Source: Woeseiaceae bacterium (GTDB taxonomy: Bacteria > Pseudomonadota > Gammaproteobacteria > Steroidobacterales > Woeseiaceae). From it: a stretch of 64,000 bases of DNA. The position numbers and the translations under genes are program-made. Positions within the stretch are counted from its first letter, which is position 1, and each line of letters opens with the position of its first letter. The notes below the pieces were generated by a model. That model was not told the origin of the DNA. It did no database searches and saw only the letters and a list, made by a program, of their open reading frames with translations. The DNA is taken from positions 124,001 to 188,000 of the forward strand of contig JANQLK010000016.1 in the NCBI GenBank assembly GCA_028280615.1. Direction: 5' to 3'. Shown here piece by piece: positions 40,867 through 51,300 of this stretch.

Positions 40867-43449
40867 TCAGTCGAAAATGTACCCGAGCGTGACGCCCCAG
40901 GTGCGCGGCGTGTTCGGGTAGCCCGAGAAACTGCCGGCCTGCGCAACCGCAGGGAACGAGCTTTGCAGCCATTCGTCGTCGTTCAGGTTGCGGCCCCAGA
41001 TTCTCGCATTGAAGCCGTTGTCCCATTCGATGCCGGCGCTCGCGTTGAACATGCTGACTTCGCGCGATGCGACCGCCTTCGGCACGTTGTCGTTGACCTG
41101 CGTGTCGCTCTCGAAAATGTACTCGCCGCGCAAGAAAGCTCGGCCCCCGAAAACGTCGAAGCCCCAGCGGGCCGAGGTCGTAATGCTCGTCTCGCTGATA
41201 CCGGCAGGCTGCTGGCCGCTCAGGTCCGCCGGACCGCCGACGCCGTTGCCGTTCTGGAAGTCATCGTACTCCGGGTCCAGGAACATGCTCGAGAAGTTGA
41301 TCTGCAGGTCGTCGATCGGCAGCCACGTGAAATCGAACTCGAGGCCCGTCGTCGACTGCTCGCCGGCGTTGGCCAGCGCAAAGCCCGTGCCCAGGAACAG
41401 GTTGGACTGGAAGCCCTCGATCGACTGGTCGAAGACGGCCATGTTGAACAGGAAGTTCGAGAACTGACCCTTGAGGCCTATTTCGTAGAGCGTGGACTCC
41501 TCGGGGCCGGCGTTGCGGGTACCCGACACGAGGTTGTTGACCGTCAGGCCCGCCTGCTCGAGTGCGGCTATATCGCTCCCGAACGGCCGCGAATCGCGTG
41601 ACAGGTTCCAGGAGGTCGCCTTGAAGCCGGTACCGGCGCTCACGTAGACGTTCAGGTCGGCGGTCAGGTCGTAGGCGATGCGTGCCGACCAGGTCGTTTC
41701 GTCGTCCTCCGACGAGCCCGTCTCGACGGCGTTCGGGTAGTTCACGAACTGCGGCAGGAACTGGAGCACCTGGAGGCCGAGCAGCGGATTGCAGGTGCCC
41801 GCCGGAGACGTCGGCGTGCAGTCGGTCATGCTGAGCGCCTGCAGCTGGGCGAAGCCGTCCGGATTGGCCTGCGCGAACAGCGCGATGTTCTCCGGCGTCG
41901 GCGGCAGCATCGTGGCCGTCGTGAATGCCTGGGCGAAGCCGACCTCGACAAAATCGAGGTCCGAGAACACGTCCGTGCCCGTGATGTTCACGCTCGTGTC
42001 CTTCTCGTCCTTCGTGTAGTTGATGCCGAGCGTTACCGTGGTTCGCTCGCCGAGATCGAAATCGACCTGGCCGAACAACGAGAACGCATCGTTGGTCAGA
42101 GTTGCGCGCTCGGTATTGCCCTGGCCTTCGGCAAAGAACGTCCCGGCCGGCAGCATGAGCGCGGTCTCGAGGTCGCCGAGCGGCGACGGATCGACGATCG
42201 GGGTTCCGCCAGCGGCCTGCGTCGCGAGGATATCCGCGTAGGTGCGGAAGGCGTCGCCGTATATGATGCCGCTGCGCTGCTCGACATCCTCGTCGAACAG
42301 GAAGCCGCCGACCACCCAGTCCAGGGAGTCGGTGCCGCCCGACAGCCTGATCTCCTGGGTGAACGTCTCGATGTCGGTATCGGTCAGGTTGCCCGTGACG
42401 TCGCTGATGAGTCGCGCGCTCGTGAAATCGACGTCCGCGTTGTCGAAGCGCTGCTGGTTGCGCAGCGCCGTGATCGACGTCAGCGTCAGTGAGTCGTTGA
42501 TATCCCAGTCGAGTTGCAGCGAGACGCCGTCGTTCTCGATTTCATTGGTCGGATCGAAGTCGTAGAAGCCTTCGTAGGCGAACGGTGCGTCCGGCACGAG
42601 CTGGCCGCCCGATAAAAGGATCGCCCCGCCGGTCGGGCCGTTCTGCAGGTTGGCGACACCGCAGCAGGCCTCGTCGAGTTTGTCCCAGTCGGCGATGAAA
42701 CGCAGCTCGACCGTGTCGCTCGGCGCCCACAGAGCCTGGCCGCGAACCGTCTGGCGATTCAGCTCGTTGAGCGCGTTGCCGGTCTGCAGGTTGTCGTAGT
42801 AGCCGTCGCGCTCGTTGTGGCTGCCCGACAGGGATACGGCGAACGTGTCCGTGAGCGGGCCATTGACGTCGCCCCTCAGGATGAACTGGCTGTACTCGCC
42901 CGCGGTGGCCGATACCGAACCCGACACGCTGTCGAGGCTCGGCTTCGCCGTGATGACGTTTATCACGCCGGCCGATGCGTTCTTGCCGAACAGCGTGCTT
43001 TGCGGGCCCTTGATGACTTCGATGCGTTCGAGGTTCGGGAAGTCCGCAAGTGCCGAGGCCGAACGCGAGCGGTAGACGCCATCGATAAACACGCCGACCG
43101 ACGGTTCGATACCGGCGTTGTTGGCGCCGTTGCCGAAGCCGCGGATCAGGAAGTTGGTGTTGCCGCTCGTCTGCAGCTGGCTGACGCGCAGGCTCGGTAC
43201 GAGCGTCTGCAGATCCTTGACGTCGAGCACCATGGCCTCGCTCATCGTGTCGGCCGTAACCACGGAGACCGCGACCGGGAGCGACTGCAGGGTCTGCTCG
43301 CGCTTCTGCGATACGACGATGATCTCCTCCAGGACGACGTCGTCCTGGGCGTTTACGGCGGGTGCGATTGCGAGTGCGGCAGCGACGACGCCGGCGGCGC
43401 CGACCAGGCGGCGAATCTCGCAACCATTGAACAAAGAACTAGCGGACAT
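40867..43449 (-). CDS. TonB-dependent outer-membrane receptor
   Basis: An 860-residue receptor. The N-terminal signal peptide (about 1-34) ends ANA-QDD. The TonB box-like stretch VVLEEIIVVSQKREQTLQSLPVAVSVV precedes the plug domain, with the plug signatures FLIRGFGNGANNAGIEPSVGVFIDGVY and RIEVIKGPQSTLFGKNASAGVINV (each quoted over residues near 90-160). The remaining 600 residues form a 22-strand beta-barrel ending in aromatic GVTLGYIFD. It belongs to the large group found in marine and sediment bacteria that import unknown organic substrates. It is monocistronic: a terminator follows at 40803-40836. A small palindrome GTAGTACTAC at 43480-43489 lies in the leader, and the ribosome-binding site is GGGGGG. 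Confidence 0.93.
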   Translation of the reverse strand: MSASSLFNGCEIRRLVGAAGVVAAALAIAPAVNAQDDVVLEEIIVVSQKREQTLQSLPVAVSVVTADTMSEAMVLDVKDLQTLVPSLRVSQLQTSGNTNFLIRGFGNGANNAGIEPSVGVFIDGVYRSRSASALADFPNLERIEVIKGPQSTLFGKNASAGVINVITAKPSLDSVSGSVSATAGEYSQFILRGDVNGPLTDTFAVSLSGSHNERDGYYDNLQTGNALNELNRQTVRGQALWAPSDTVELRFIADWDKLDEACCGVANLQNGPTGGAILLSGGQLVPDAPFAYEGFYDFDPTNEIENDGVSLQLDWDINDSLTLTSITALRNQQRFDNADVDFTSARLISDVTGNLTDTDIETFTQEIRLSGGTDSLDWVVGGFLFDEDVEQRSGIIYGDAFRTYADILATQAAGGTPIVDPSPLGDLETALMLPAGTFFAEGQGNTERATLTNDAFSLFGQVDFDLGERTTVTLGINYTKDEKDTSVNITGTDVFSDLDFVEVGFAQAFTTATMLPPTPENIALFAQANPDGFAQLQALSMTDCTPTSPAGTCNPLLGLQVLQFLPQFVNYPNAVETGSSEDDETTWSARIAYDLTADLNVYVSAGTGFKATSWNLSRDSRPFGSDIAALEQAGLTVNNLVSGTRNAGPEESTLYEIGLKGQFSNFLFNMAVFDQSIEGFQSNLFLGTGFALANAGEQSTTGLEFDFTWLPIDDLQINFSSMFLDPEYDDFQNGNGVGGPADLSGQQPAGISETSITTSARWGFDVFGGRAFLRGEYIFESDTQVNDNVPKAVASREVSMFNASAGIEWDNGFNARIWGRNLNDDEWLQSSFPAVAQAGSFSGYPNTPRTWGVTLGYIFD

Positions 43450-43681
43450 GTTTCCCCCCTTCGGAATGTGTTCGCAGTGGTAGTACTACATTCGTCTCGT
43501 TCGGCTAAGCAGCCAGGTCACGTTTTGCGTGAATAAACAGATGCTTTTGTTGCTTACTTGAGACGCTTTGGCTGCGAGCAAGAATATCACGGTTTTGACG
43601 AGTGATAACGCCGAATGCGGTGCAATTGTCGCGCTTCTGCTAAATTCGACTGACGCGAAAAAACAACAACGAGGATAAGCC

Positions 43682-45316
43682 ATGCGCGGACTCATGATGG
43701 ACACGCCGCTCACGATCGGCTCGATCGCGCGGCACGTCGAGCTGTACCACGGCGAGCGGGAGATTGTCTCGGTGACGGCGGACGCTCCGCCGGTCAGAAC
43801 CTGCTGGCGCGATTGCATGCGCCGCGCGCGCCGCGTCGCCAACGCGATGCAAACGCTGGGCGCGAAGCCGGGCGATACCGTCGCCACGCTGGCGTGGAAC
43901 GACCATCGGCACCTCGAGATCTACTACGGGCTGTCCGGTGCGGGCTATGTCTGTCACACGATCAACCCGCGGCTGTTCGCCGAGCAGATCGTCTTCATTG
44001 TCAATCACGCGGCGGACCGCTGGATCTTCATCGACAGCATGTTCGTGCCGCTGATCGAAAAACTGAAGGGCCAGCTCGACGGCGTTGAGGGTTTCATCGT
44101 CATGACCGACGAGGCGCATATGCCCGATTCGTCGCTCGACGGGCTGCTCTGCTACGAGACGCTGCTTGCCGACGCGTCGGCCGAGCTCGACTGGCCCGAG
44201 TTCGACGAGAACACCGCTGCCGCGCTGTGTTACACGTCGGGAACAACCGGCGATCCGAAGGGCGTGCTCTACAGCCACCGTTCGACCGTGCTGCACGCCT
44301 ACGCGAGCGTCGCACCCGACGCACTCGACCTGAGGAGCCGCGATAACGTGCTGCCGGTCGTGCCGCTGTTCCACGTCAATGCCTGGGGCATACCGTATTC
44401 GGCCGCCATGGTCGGCGCCAAGCTCGTTCTGCCGGGACCGAAAATGGGTGACGGCAAAACGCTTTGTCATCTGATCCGTTCCGAGGAGGTATCGATCGCC
44501 CTCGGTGTACCGACCGTCTGGTCGGCGCTGCTTCAGTACTGCGACGACGCGGCGCAGACGCTCGACAGGCTCGAGCGGACCGTGATCGGCGGCGCGGCAG
44601 TCCCCCGCTCGATGGTGCAGGCCTTCCGCGATCGGCATGACGTCGTCGTCATCCAGGGCTGGGGCATGACCGAGATGAGCCCGTTGGGCACGGTCAACAC
44701 CTTGAAGGCCGGGCTCGAAGGCCTGAGCCCCGACGACAAGCTGGATCTCGCGACCAAGGCCGGCCGGGCAATGTTCGGTTGCGAGCTCAGGATCGTCGAC
44801 GACGAGGGTAGGGAGCTGCCGCGCGACGGCGTGGCCTTCGGCGCGCTGCAGGTGCGTGGCCCGTGGGTTTGCAATGACTACTACAAGCTTGAAGGCAGCG
44901 CGGGGACGCACACCCATGACGGCTGGTTCGAGACCGGCGACGTCGCGACCATCGATCCGGAGGGCTACGTCGCGATTACCGACCGGACCAAGGACGTCAT
45001 CAAGTCGGGCGGCGAATGGATCAGTTCTATCGAGCTCGAGAACACGGCCGTCGGTCACGAGTCCGTGGCCGAGGCGGCCGTGATCGGCGTGCCGCACCCG
45101 AAGTGGTCGGAGCGACCGCTCTTGATCGTCGTGCCCGCGCCGGGCGCCGAACCCGACAAGAGCGAGCTGCTGGCCTGGTTCGACGGCAAAGTCGCCAGTT
45201 GGTGGATACCGAACGACGTTGCTTTCGTCGACGAGCTGCCGCACACGGCCACCGGCAAGATAAAGAAGATTGAATTGCGGCGGCAATTCGCTGACTATGC
45301 GTTTCCTCATGAATAG
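43682..45316 (+). CDS. AMP-forming fatty-acid-CoA ligase
   Basis: A 544-residue acyl-CoA synthetase of the ANL superfamily. The AMP-binding P-loop is YTSGTTGDPKGV, the A5-like segment is GWGMTEMSP, and the A8 hinge is TDRTKDVIKSGGEWIS with the catalytic Lys in TATGKIKK. The branch resembles the medium/long-chain and dicarboxylyl CoA ligases (FadD-like, also known from 3-methylmercaptopropionate ligases). A GAGGA ribosome-binding site precedes the ATG by 7 bases. It is the first gene of a run with an SDR and TesB. The 232-bp intergenic region to the divergent receptor gene contains no ORF of note. Substrate: a carboxylic acid of unknown chain. Confidence 0.92.
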   Translation: MRGLMMDTPLTIGSIARHVELYHGEREIVSVTADAPPVRTCWRDCMRRARRVANAMQTLGAKPGDTVATLAWNDHRHLEIYYGLSGAGYVCHTINPRLFAEQIVFIVNHAADRWIFIDSMFVPLIEKLKGQLDGVEGFIVMTDEAHMPDSSLDGLLCYETLLADASAELDWPEFDENTAAALCYTSGTTGDPKGVLYSHRSTVLHAYASVAPDALDLRSRDNVLPVVPLFHVNAWGIPYSAAMVGAKLVLPGPKMGDGKTLCHLIRSEEVSIALGVPTVWSALLQYCDDAAQTLDRLERTVIGGAAVPRSMVQAFRDRHDVVVIQGWGMTEMSPLGTVNTLKAGLEGLSPDDKLDLATKAGRAMFGCELRIVDDEGRELPRDGVAFGALQVRGPWVCNDYYKLEGSAGTHTHDGWFETGDVATIDPEGYVAITDRTKDVIKSGGEWISSIELENTAVGHESVAEAAVIGVPHPKWSERPLLIVVPAPGAEPDKSELLAWFDGKVASWWIPNDVAFVDELPHTATGKIKKIELRRQFADYAFPHE

Positions 45317-45361
45317 TCTGGCCCGTTGAGCGACGAGGTCGCTGCCGGGAGAGGAGCACGA

Positions 45362-46111
45362 ATGGCGGAACCCTTGAGACTGTATGGTCTGAAGGCTGTC
45401 GTAACGAAGGCGGGGAACGGTATCGGTGAGGCCGTGGCCCGCACACTGGTGAAACATGGCGCGTCCGCGATCGCGATCGACAATCGGGACAGCGGCGTCG
45501 AGCAGGTGTTTCGCTCGGTAAAAGGCGTCGACGCGATCGTTGCGGACCTCAACGATCCGGAGGAACGGGCGGCGACGATCAGCGCCGCGGGAGACCGGCT
45601 CGAGGGCATCGACATGCTGGTAGTAAACCTTCCCTACGAGCGGCGGACACCGATCGATGGCCCGGGTGAGGACTTCGATCGGCTGCTTGCGCAGCGCGCG
45701 GAGCAAACCGGCGCCATCTGCCGCGCGGCGCTGCCCGAGCTCAAGAAGAGTCCCTGCGGGCGCATCGTCTCCGTCGGCTATCTGCGCAGCGCGTTCGCGG
45801 TCGCCGCGGGCGACCAATGGCGCAAGTCGGAGGCCATGCTCGCACGCCAGATTCGGGACATGGCTCTCGACACGGGCGAGTTCGGGATTACGGCCAATTA
45901 TGTGCAGCCGGGCGGCATCATGACGCCCGCGAGTCGCGACGCGTTCAGGCGCGACACGGCGCTGCGCGACTACTGCATCTCGAATTCGGCTGCCCGGCGT
46001 CTGGGCGAGCCCGTCGAGGTGGCGAAAGTCGTCCTGTTCCTCGTCAGCGATGACGCCGTGTTCGTCAGCGGCACGGGCATCGCCGTCGACGGCGGACTCG
46101 TCGACGCCTGA
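45362..46111 (+). CDS. short-chain dehydrogenase/reductase family protein
   Basis: A 249-residue SDR. The fold shows AVVTKAGNGIGEAVART, a TGxxxGIG-like nucleotide loop with Lys-Ala in place of the usual Thr-Gly, and the C-terminal VSGTGIAVDGGLVDA. The catalytic Tyr-x3-Lys motif is not clear: the expected YxxxK position reads WRKSEAML with no Tyr, so the protein may be a non-catalytic or divergent SDR. I chose ATG at 45362, preceded by GAGGAGCACGA; a TTG at 45326 is the alternative. It lies between the acyl-CoA ligase (45-bp gap) and tesB (8-bp gap) and is probably co-transcribed. Confidence 0.8.
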   Translation: MAEPLRLYGLKAVVTKAGNGIGEAVARTLVKHGASAIAIDNRDSGVEQVFRSVKGVDAIVADLNDPEERAATISAAGDRLEGIDMLVVNLPYERRTPIDGPGEDFDRLLAQRAEQTGAICRAALPELKKSPCGRIVSVGYLRSAFAVAAGDQWRKSEAMLARQIRDMALDTGEFGITANYVQPGGIMTPASRDAFRRDTALRDYCISNSAARRLGEPVEVAKVVLFLVSDDAVFVSGTGIAVDGGLVDA

Positions 46112-46119
46112 GCGCGGAG

Positions 46120-47019
46120 GTGCACGCCTTTCTCGACGACCTGATTACGCTGCTCAAGCTCGAGCGCATCGAAGACAATATTTTCCGCGGCGAGAGCCGC
46201 GACATCGGCAGCCCGCAGGTGTTTGGCGGCCAGGTGCTGGGACAGGCGCTATCCGCGGCGCAGCACACCGTCGAGGGTCGGGTCGCGCATTCCCTGCACG
46301 CCTACTTCCTGCGCCGCGGCGATATCAATGCGCGCATCGTGTACGAAGTCGATCGATCGCGGGACGGCGGCAGCTTCTCGAACCGCCGTGTGGTCGCGAT
46401 TCAGCACGGTCGGCCGATTCTGAACCTCGCGGCATCTTTCCAGACGCCCGAGGAGGGGCTGGAGCATCAGGCGCCGATGCCGGACGTGCCGGGTCCCGAC
46501 GGGCTCAGGTCTCTGCACGAATTCGCGAGCGACCTGCCCGACAGCGTACCCATGAAAATGCGCCGTTTCCTGACCGAGAAGCGGCCGTTCGAGTTCCGGC
46601 CGGTCAGGCCGCTCGAGTTCGAGGCGCGCCAGAGGCTCGAGCCCAGCGCGCACGTCTGGATTCGCGCGATGGGGGAGCTGCCCGACGATCAATCCCTGCA
46701 CCAGAATCTGCTTGCCTACGTGTCCGACTATGAACTGCTGGGAGTCAGTACTCTGCCGCACGGCCTATCGTTCATCCGCGACAACGTCATCATGGCGAGC
46801 CTCGACCATGCCCTGTGGTTTCATCGTCGGGTCAGAATGGATGAATGGCATCTCTACTCGATCGACAGCCCGAACGCCTCGGGTGCGCGCGGCCTGTCGC
46901 GCGGCCAGTTTTTTTCGGCCGACGGCAAGCTCGTCGCGTCGACGAGTCAGGAGGGCCTGGTTCGCGTCGTCGATCCGAACGCCGCGCGGCAACGCTCGCA
47001 TCCGCGCGAACAGGGGTAG
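46120..47019 (+). CDS. tesB: acyl-CoA thioesterase II
   Basis: A 299-residue double hot-dog thioesterase. The N-terminal half reads FRGESRDIGSPQVFGGQVLGQAL and HSLHAYFLRRGDINARIVYEVDR, then the second domain has the catalytic Asp region LLAYVSDYELLGVSTLPHG and a conserved SLDHALWFHR. It hydrolyses medium- and long-chain acyl-CoA, releasing CoA. It starts with GTG at 46120; the GGAG immediately before is too close to serve as a good ribosome site, so initiation may be coupled to the upstream SDR. It is convergent with the gamma-carbonic anhydrase gene. Confidence 0.94.
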   Translation: MHAFLDDLITLLKLERIEDNIFRGESRDIGSPQVFGGQVLGQALSAAQHTVEGRVAHSLHAYFLRRGDINARIVYEVDRSRDGGSFSNRRVVAIQHGRPILNLAASFQTPEEGLEHQAPMPDVPGPDGLRSLHEFASDLPDSVPMKMRRFLTEKRPFEFRPVRPLEFEARQRLEPSAHVWIRAMGELPDDQSLHQNLLAYVSDYELLGVSTLPHGLSFIRDNVIMASLDHALWFHRRVRMDEWHLYSIDSPNASGARGLSRGQFFSADGKLVASTSQEGLVRVVDPNAARQRSHPREQG

Positions 47020-47022
47020 CTT

Positions 47023-47559
47023 TCAACGCCTTGGCTGCGGCAGCGCCTCGAGTTGCGTCGCGTAGCGGCGCGCGTTTCTTACGTAGACCTCGGCGGACAG
47101 ACCGATCTTTTCGATCTCCTCGGGCGACAGGTCGCGCGCGACGCGGGCCGGTGCGCCCATCAACAGGACGCCGTCCGGGAATGACCTGCCCTCGGTGACG
47201 AGGGAATGGGCGCCCACCACGGTGTTCTTGCCGATGACCGCGCCGTTCAAAACCGTCGTGCCGATGCCGACCAGCGCGTTGTCGCCGATCGTGCAGCCGT
47301 GCAGCATGACCTGGTGGCCGATCGTCACGCCCTTGCCGATTGACAGCTCGAGTCCCGGGTCCGTGTGCAGTACGGCGGCATCCTGGACGTTGCTGCGCTC
47401 ACCGACCGAGATCGTGTCGTTGTCGCCGCGCAGTACCGCGTTGAACCACACCGAGGCCTGATCCTCGATTCGCACGTCGCCGATCAGCGTCGCGTTATCG
47501 GCAATGTAGGTGTCGACGCGCGAGACCCGCGGTTTGCGATCGCCGAGCGCCGCGATCAA
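47023..47559 (-). CDS. gamma-class carbonic anhydrase-like protein
   Basis: A 178-residue left-handed beta-helix with hexapeptide repeats (for example [25 protein letters not shown]). The zinc-ligand pattern of the family is visible as His in [16 protein letters not shown] and the DNALVGIG stretch. It is the YrdA/CaiE/PaaY type, several of which hydrate CO2 and others of which have unknown roles. The ATG at 47559 overlaps the gpmA stop as ATGA, giving tight coupling to glycolysis, a pairing I do not know how to interpret. Confidence 0.88.
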   Translation of the reverse strand: MIAALGDRKPRVSRVDTYIADNATLIGDVRIEDQASVWFNAVLRGDNDTISVGERSNVQDAAVLHTDPGLELSIGKGVTIGHQVMLHGCTIGDNALVGIGTTVLNGAVIGKNTVVGAHSLVTEGRSFPDGVLLMGAPARVARDLSPEEIEKIGLSAEVYVRNARRYATQLEALPQPRR

Positions 47560-48299
47560 GCCGACTTGCCCTGCGCGGCGACCGCGGCGGCAGCTTTCTC
47601 GACGGCCTCCGGATCGCCGAGGAACTCACGGTTCAAGGGCTTGAGATCGTCGTCGAGCTCGTAGCTCAAGGGGATGCCGGTCGGAATGTTGAAGCCCGTG
47701 ATGTCTTCGTCGGAAACACCATCGAGCATCTTGACCAGCGCGCGCAGGCTGTTGCCGTGAGCAGCAATGAGCACGTTTCTGCCCGCCGAGAGCTCCGGCG
47801 CGATACGCTGATCCCAGCACGGCACGACCCGCTCGAGCGTGGTCTTCAGCGACTCGGTGCCCGGCAGGCCGTCGATGCCGGCATAGCGCGGATCGTGTGA
47901 CGGGTGTCGCTCATCGTCGGCTTCGAGCGGCGGCGGCGGCGTGTCATAGCTTCGCCGCCAGATGTGTACCTGCTCGTCTCCGTACTTCGCTGCGGTCTCG
48001 GCCTTGTTGAGGCCCTGCAGCGCGCCGTAGTGGCGCTCGTTGAGCCGCCAGTCGCGGTGCACCGGGATCCACATGCGGTCCATCTCGTCGAGTACGATCC
48101 ACAGCGTTCGAATCGCCCGCGTAAGGACCGACGTATAGGCGACGTCGAACGAGAAGCCCAGATCGCCCAATAGCCGCCCCGCGGCTTTCGCCTCGGAAAT
48201 ACCCTGTTCCGTCAGATCGACGTCCGTCCAACCCGTGAACAGATTCTTAAGGTTCCAGTCACTCTGCCCGTGCCTGCAAAGAACAAGCTTGCCTGCCAT
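47556..48299 (-). CDS. gpmA: 2,3-bisphosphoglycerate-dependent phosphoglycerate mutase
   Basis: A 247-residue dPGM. Catalytic and phosphoglycerate-binding segments are [34 protein letters not shown] and [14 protein letters not shown]. The usual RHGES is RHGQS here, a conservative change next to the phosphorylated histidine. It interconverts 3- and 2-phosphoglycerate. I chose ATG at 48299 ([11 protein letters not shown]). It is followed, overlapping by 4 bp, by the carbonic anhydrase gene, and its start is 34 bp from the end of the glutamate dehydrogenase gene on the same strand. Confidence 0.95.
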   Translation of the reverse strand: MAGKLVLCRHGQSDWNLKNLFTGWTDVDLTEQGISEAKAAGRLLGDLGFSFDVAYTSVLTRAIRTLWIVLDEMDRMWIPVHRDWRLNERHYGALQGLNKAETAAKYGDEQVHIWRRSYDTPPPPLEADDERHPSHDPRYAGIDGLPGTESLKTTLERVVPCWDQRIAPELSAGRNVLIAAHGNSLRALVKMLDGVSDEDITGFNIPTGIPLSYELDDDLKPLNREFLGDPEAVEKAAAAVAAQGKSA

Positions 48300-48333
48300 G
48301 TCGTCTCCCAAGTCGATTGTGGCCGGTACGGCC

Positions 48334-51300
48334 TCAGGTCGCCATGAGCTCCCTGAGCTCGCGGGCCGCCACCGTGAGAGTAGCAAAATCGATTTCGCCG
48401 CGGAGCTTCATTTCGGCGATCGTCGCCCTGAAGCGCTCAACGTTCTCGCCGCGCTGCTCGAGCCACTCCTCGACGCGTTTGCGGATGTCGCGCTTGCTGC
48501 GCGACTTGAGCAGGACGGCCGCGAGATCGCGGCGTATGCGGTAGAACTCCTCGCGCAGGTGGCTGCGGGCCATCGACTGCCAGCGGCCCTGCACCACGAG
48601 ATCCTCGACGCTGTCATGGAACCAATAGAGGCCCAGGTTTTCGTTGAACGTCGAGTACAGAGCGGCCACATCGAGCAGCTCACGGTTGTATTCGGCCGAC
48701 AGGTCCGCGATATCGAGCGCCGCCCGTGTCAGGAGCAGGGCCGACATCCGGCCTGCGAGTTTCTCGGGTACGCCAATGGCGACGTAATTGTCGCGCGCCG
48801 ACTCCTGCCGCTGGCGGGCCGCGGTCGATATGATCGACGCGGTGCGCGTGTACATGGTCTGCATGCGTTCCTTGAGACGCTCTGCAGCCGAGTCGATGGC
48901 GAGTTCGTCACCGAATCGTTCTATGAGCCAGTAGCAAATGTGCCTTAGCGTGCGGCTGATCTCGAACATCATCGACATCTGCGCGCTGGCCGGTATCTCG
49001 TGATCGTAGCCCTCGATCGTTCGTAACAGGTCGCCGGCGCGAATGAGCTGCCTGGCCACCATATAAGCCCGCGCGATCGTTACGTCATTCGCCCCGGTAT
49101 CCATCTGGATACGCTTGACGAACGTCGGTCCCATGCGGTTGACGATGCCGTTGGCGATCAGTGTCGCAAGGATTTGTCGGCTCAAACGGTGACCGGGCAA
49201 CAGCTCGGCGTAGCGCTTGCGCAGGCGCTCGGGGAAGTAGCGCAGCGGGTCGGCGCGCAGGAAGTCCTCGAGCGTGGCGTCAGACCCGATCAGGCCGTTG
49301 TAGAGGTCGATCTTCGCGTAGCTCAACACCACGGCCAGCTCGGGTCGCGTGAAGCCCTGTTTGCGCTTGCGTCGCTCCTCGATCTCGACGTCGTCCGGCA
49401 GGTATTCCAGTTCGCGGTCGAGCACGCCTGCGCGCTCCAGATTGGTGATCAGCCGCGCCGTCTCGTCGATGCGCTCGAGCGAGCGAACCTCGCTCATGCT
49501 GATCGCCTGGGTCTGCAGGTAGTTGTTGCGCAACACCTGCTCGGCCACGTCGTCGGTCATCGAGGCGAGCAACTCGTTACGCTCCTCACGGCCGAGACCC
49601 TTGGTCTTCTCGGCATCGCTCAAAAGGATCTTGATGTTGACCTCCCGGTCCGAGCTGTCGACGCCCGCCGAGTTGTCGATGAAATCGGTGTTGATGCGGC
49701 CGCCCTGCTGGCTGTACTCGATGCGCGCGAGCTGCGTGAGTCCGAGGTTGCCGCCCTCGCCGACGGCCTGGCAGTTGAGTTCGCTCGCATCAATTCGCAC
49801 GGCATCGTTGCCGCGATCGCCGACGTCGTCGTTGCCCTCGCTGCTGGCCTTGACGTAGGTGCCGATGCCACCGTTCCAGAGCAGGTCGACGGGCATTTTC
49901 AGGATTGCGCGTATCAGGTCGTCCGGCTTCATCGCCTTCTCGTCGACGGCCAGCAGCTTGCGGACTTCGGCGCTCAAGCGAATCGTCTTGGCCTGGCGGG
50001 AGAATATCCCGCCGCCCTTCGAGATCAGCGTCTCGTCATAGTCGCTCCAGCTGGAGCGGCCCTTGCGGAACAGTCGCTGGCGTTCACGGTAGCTCGCGGC
50101 GATATCGGGCTCGGGGTCCAGGAATATGTGCTGGTGATTGAAGGCCGCTACGAGCTGGATTTTTCGCGACAGTAGCATGCCATTGCCGAACACGTCGCCG
50201 CTCATGTCGCCGATGCCCGCGACCGTGAACGGCTGCTTCTGTGTATTCAGACCTCGCTCGCGGAAGTGCCGCTTGACGGCCTCCCAGGCGCCGCGCGCCG
50301 TGATACCCATCTTCTTGTGGTCATAGCCCGCCGACCCGCCGGATGCGAACGCGTCATCCAGCCAAAAGCCGTACTCGGCCGAGATGCCGTTCGCGATATC
50401 CGAAAACGTCGCCGTGCCCTTGTCGGCCGCGACGACAAGATAGGGATCGTCGCCGTCGCGCCTGACGACGCCAGGCGGCGTGATGACCTCACCGTCAACG
50501 ACGTTGTCCGTGATGTCCAGCAGGCCGCGGATAAATGTCTTGTAGCACTCGACACCGGCCGCGAAGATCGCGTCGCGGTCTCCGCTTGGCAGGTGTTTGC
50601 AAAAGAAACCGCCCTTGGCGCCCGTTGGTACGATTACGGTGTTTTTGACGACCTGGGCTTTCATGAGCCCGAGGACCTCAGTGCGGAAGTCCTCGCGGCG
50701 ATCCGACCAGCGCAGCCCGCCACGGGCGATGTCGCCGCCCCGCAGGTGTACGCCTTCCACTTCGGAGGAGTACACGAAAATTTCGAACTTCGGTTTCGGC
50801 AGCGGCACTTCCGGCATCGCCTTCGGGTTCAGCTTGATCGAGATGCAGGGCTTCGCCGCGCCCTCGGCGCCGGTCATGAAGTAGTTGGTCCTGAGCGTCG
50901 CGCTGACGGCGCTCGCGAAGGCGCTCAGTATCCGGTCCTCGTCGACGCTACGCGCCCGGCGTACGGCGCGGCGGATCGACGTACTGATCGGCTCGAGCTG
51001 CCGTTTGCGCGTCGTGGACTTCAGCGCCGGGTCGAACTGGGTCTCGAACTGCTCGACGAGCTTGCGGACCAGTCCTGCGTGCGCAATCAGAACGTCCTCC
51101 ATGTAGTCCTGGCTGAACGGCATCCCGAGCTGCAGCAGGTACTTCGTATAGCAGCGCAAGAGGGATGTCTGCCGCCAGTCGATGTTGGCCGGAATGACGA
51201 GCCGGTTGAGGCCGTCGTCCTCGGCCTCGCCTTCGAGGACCCGCATGAAGCAGGTTTCGAAGCGCTCGGCCGCGGCCTCGACATCGAACTCATCGCCGCT

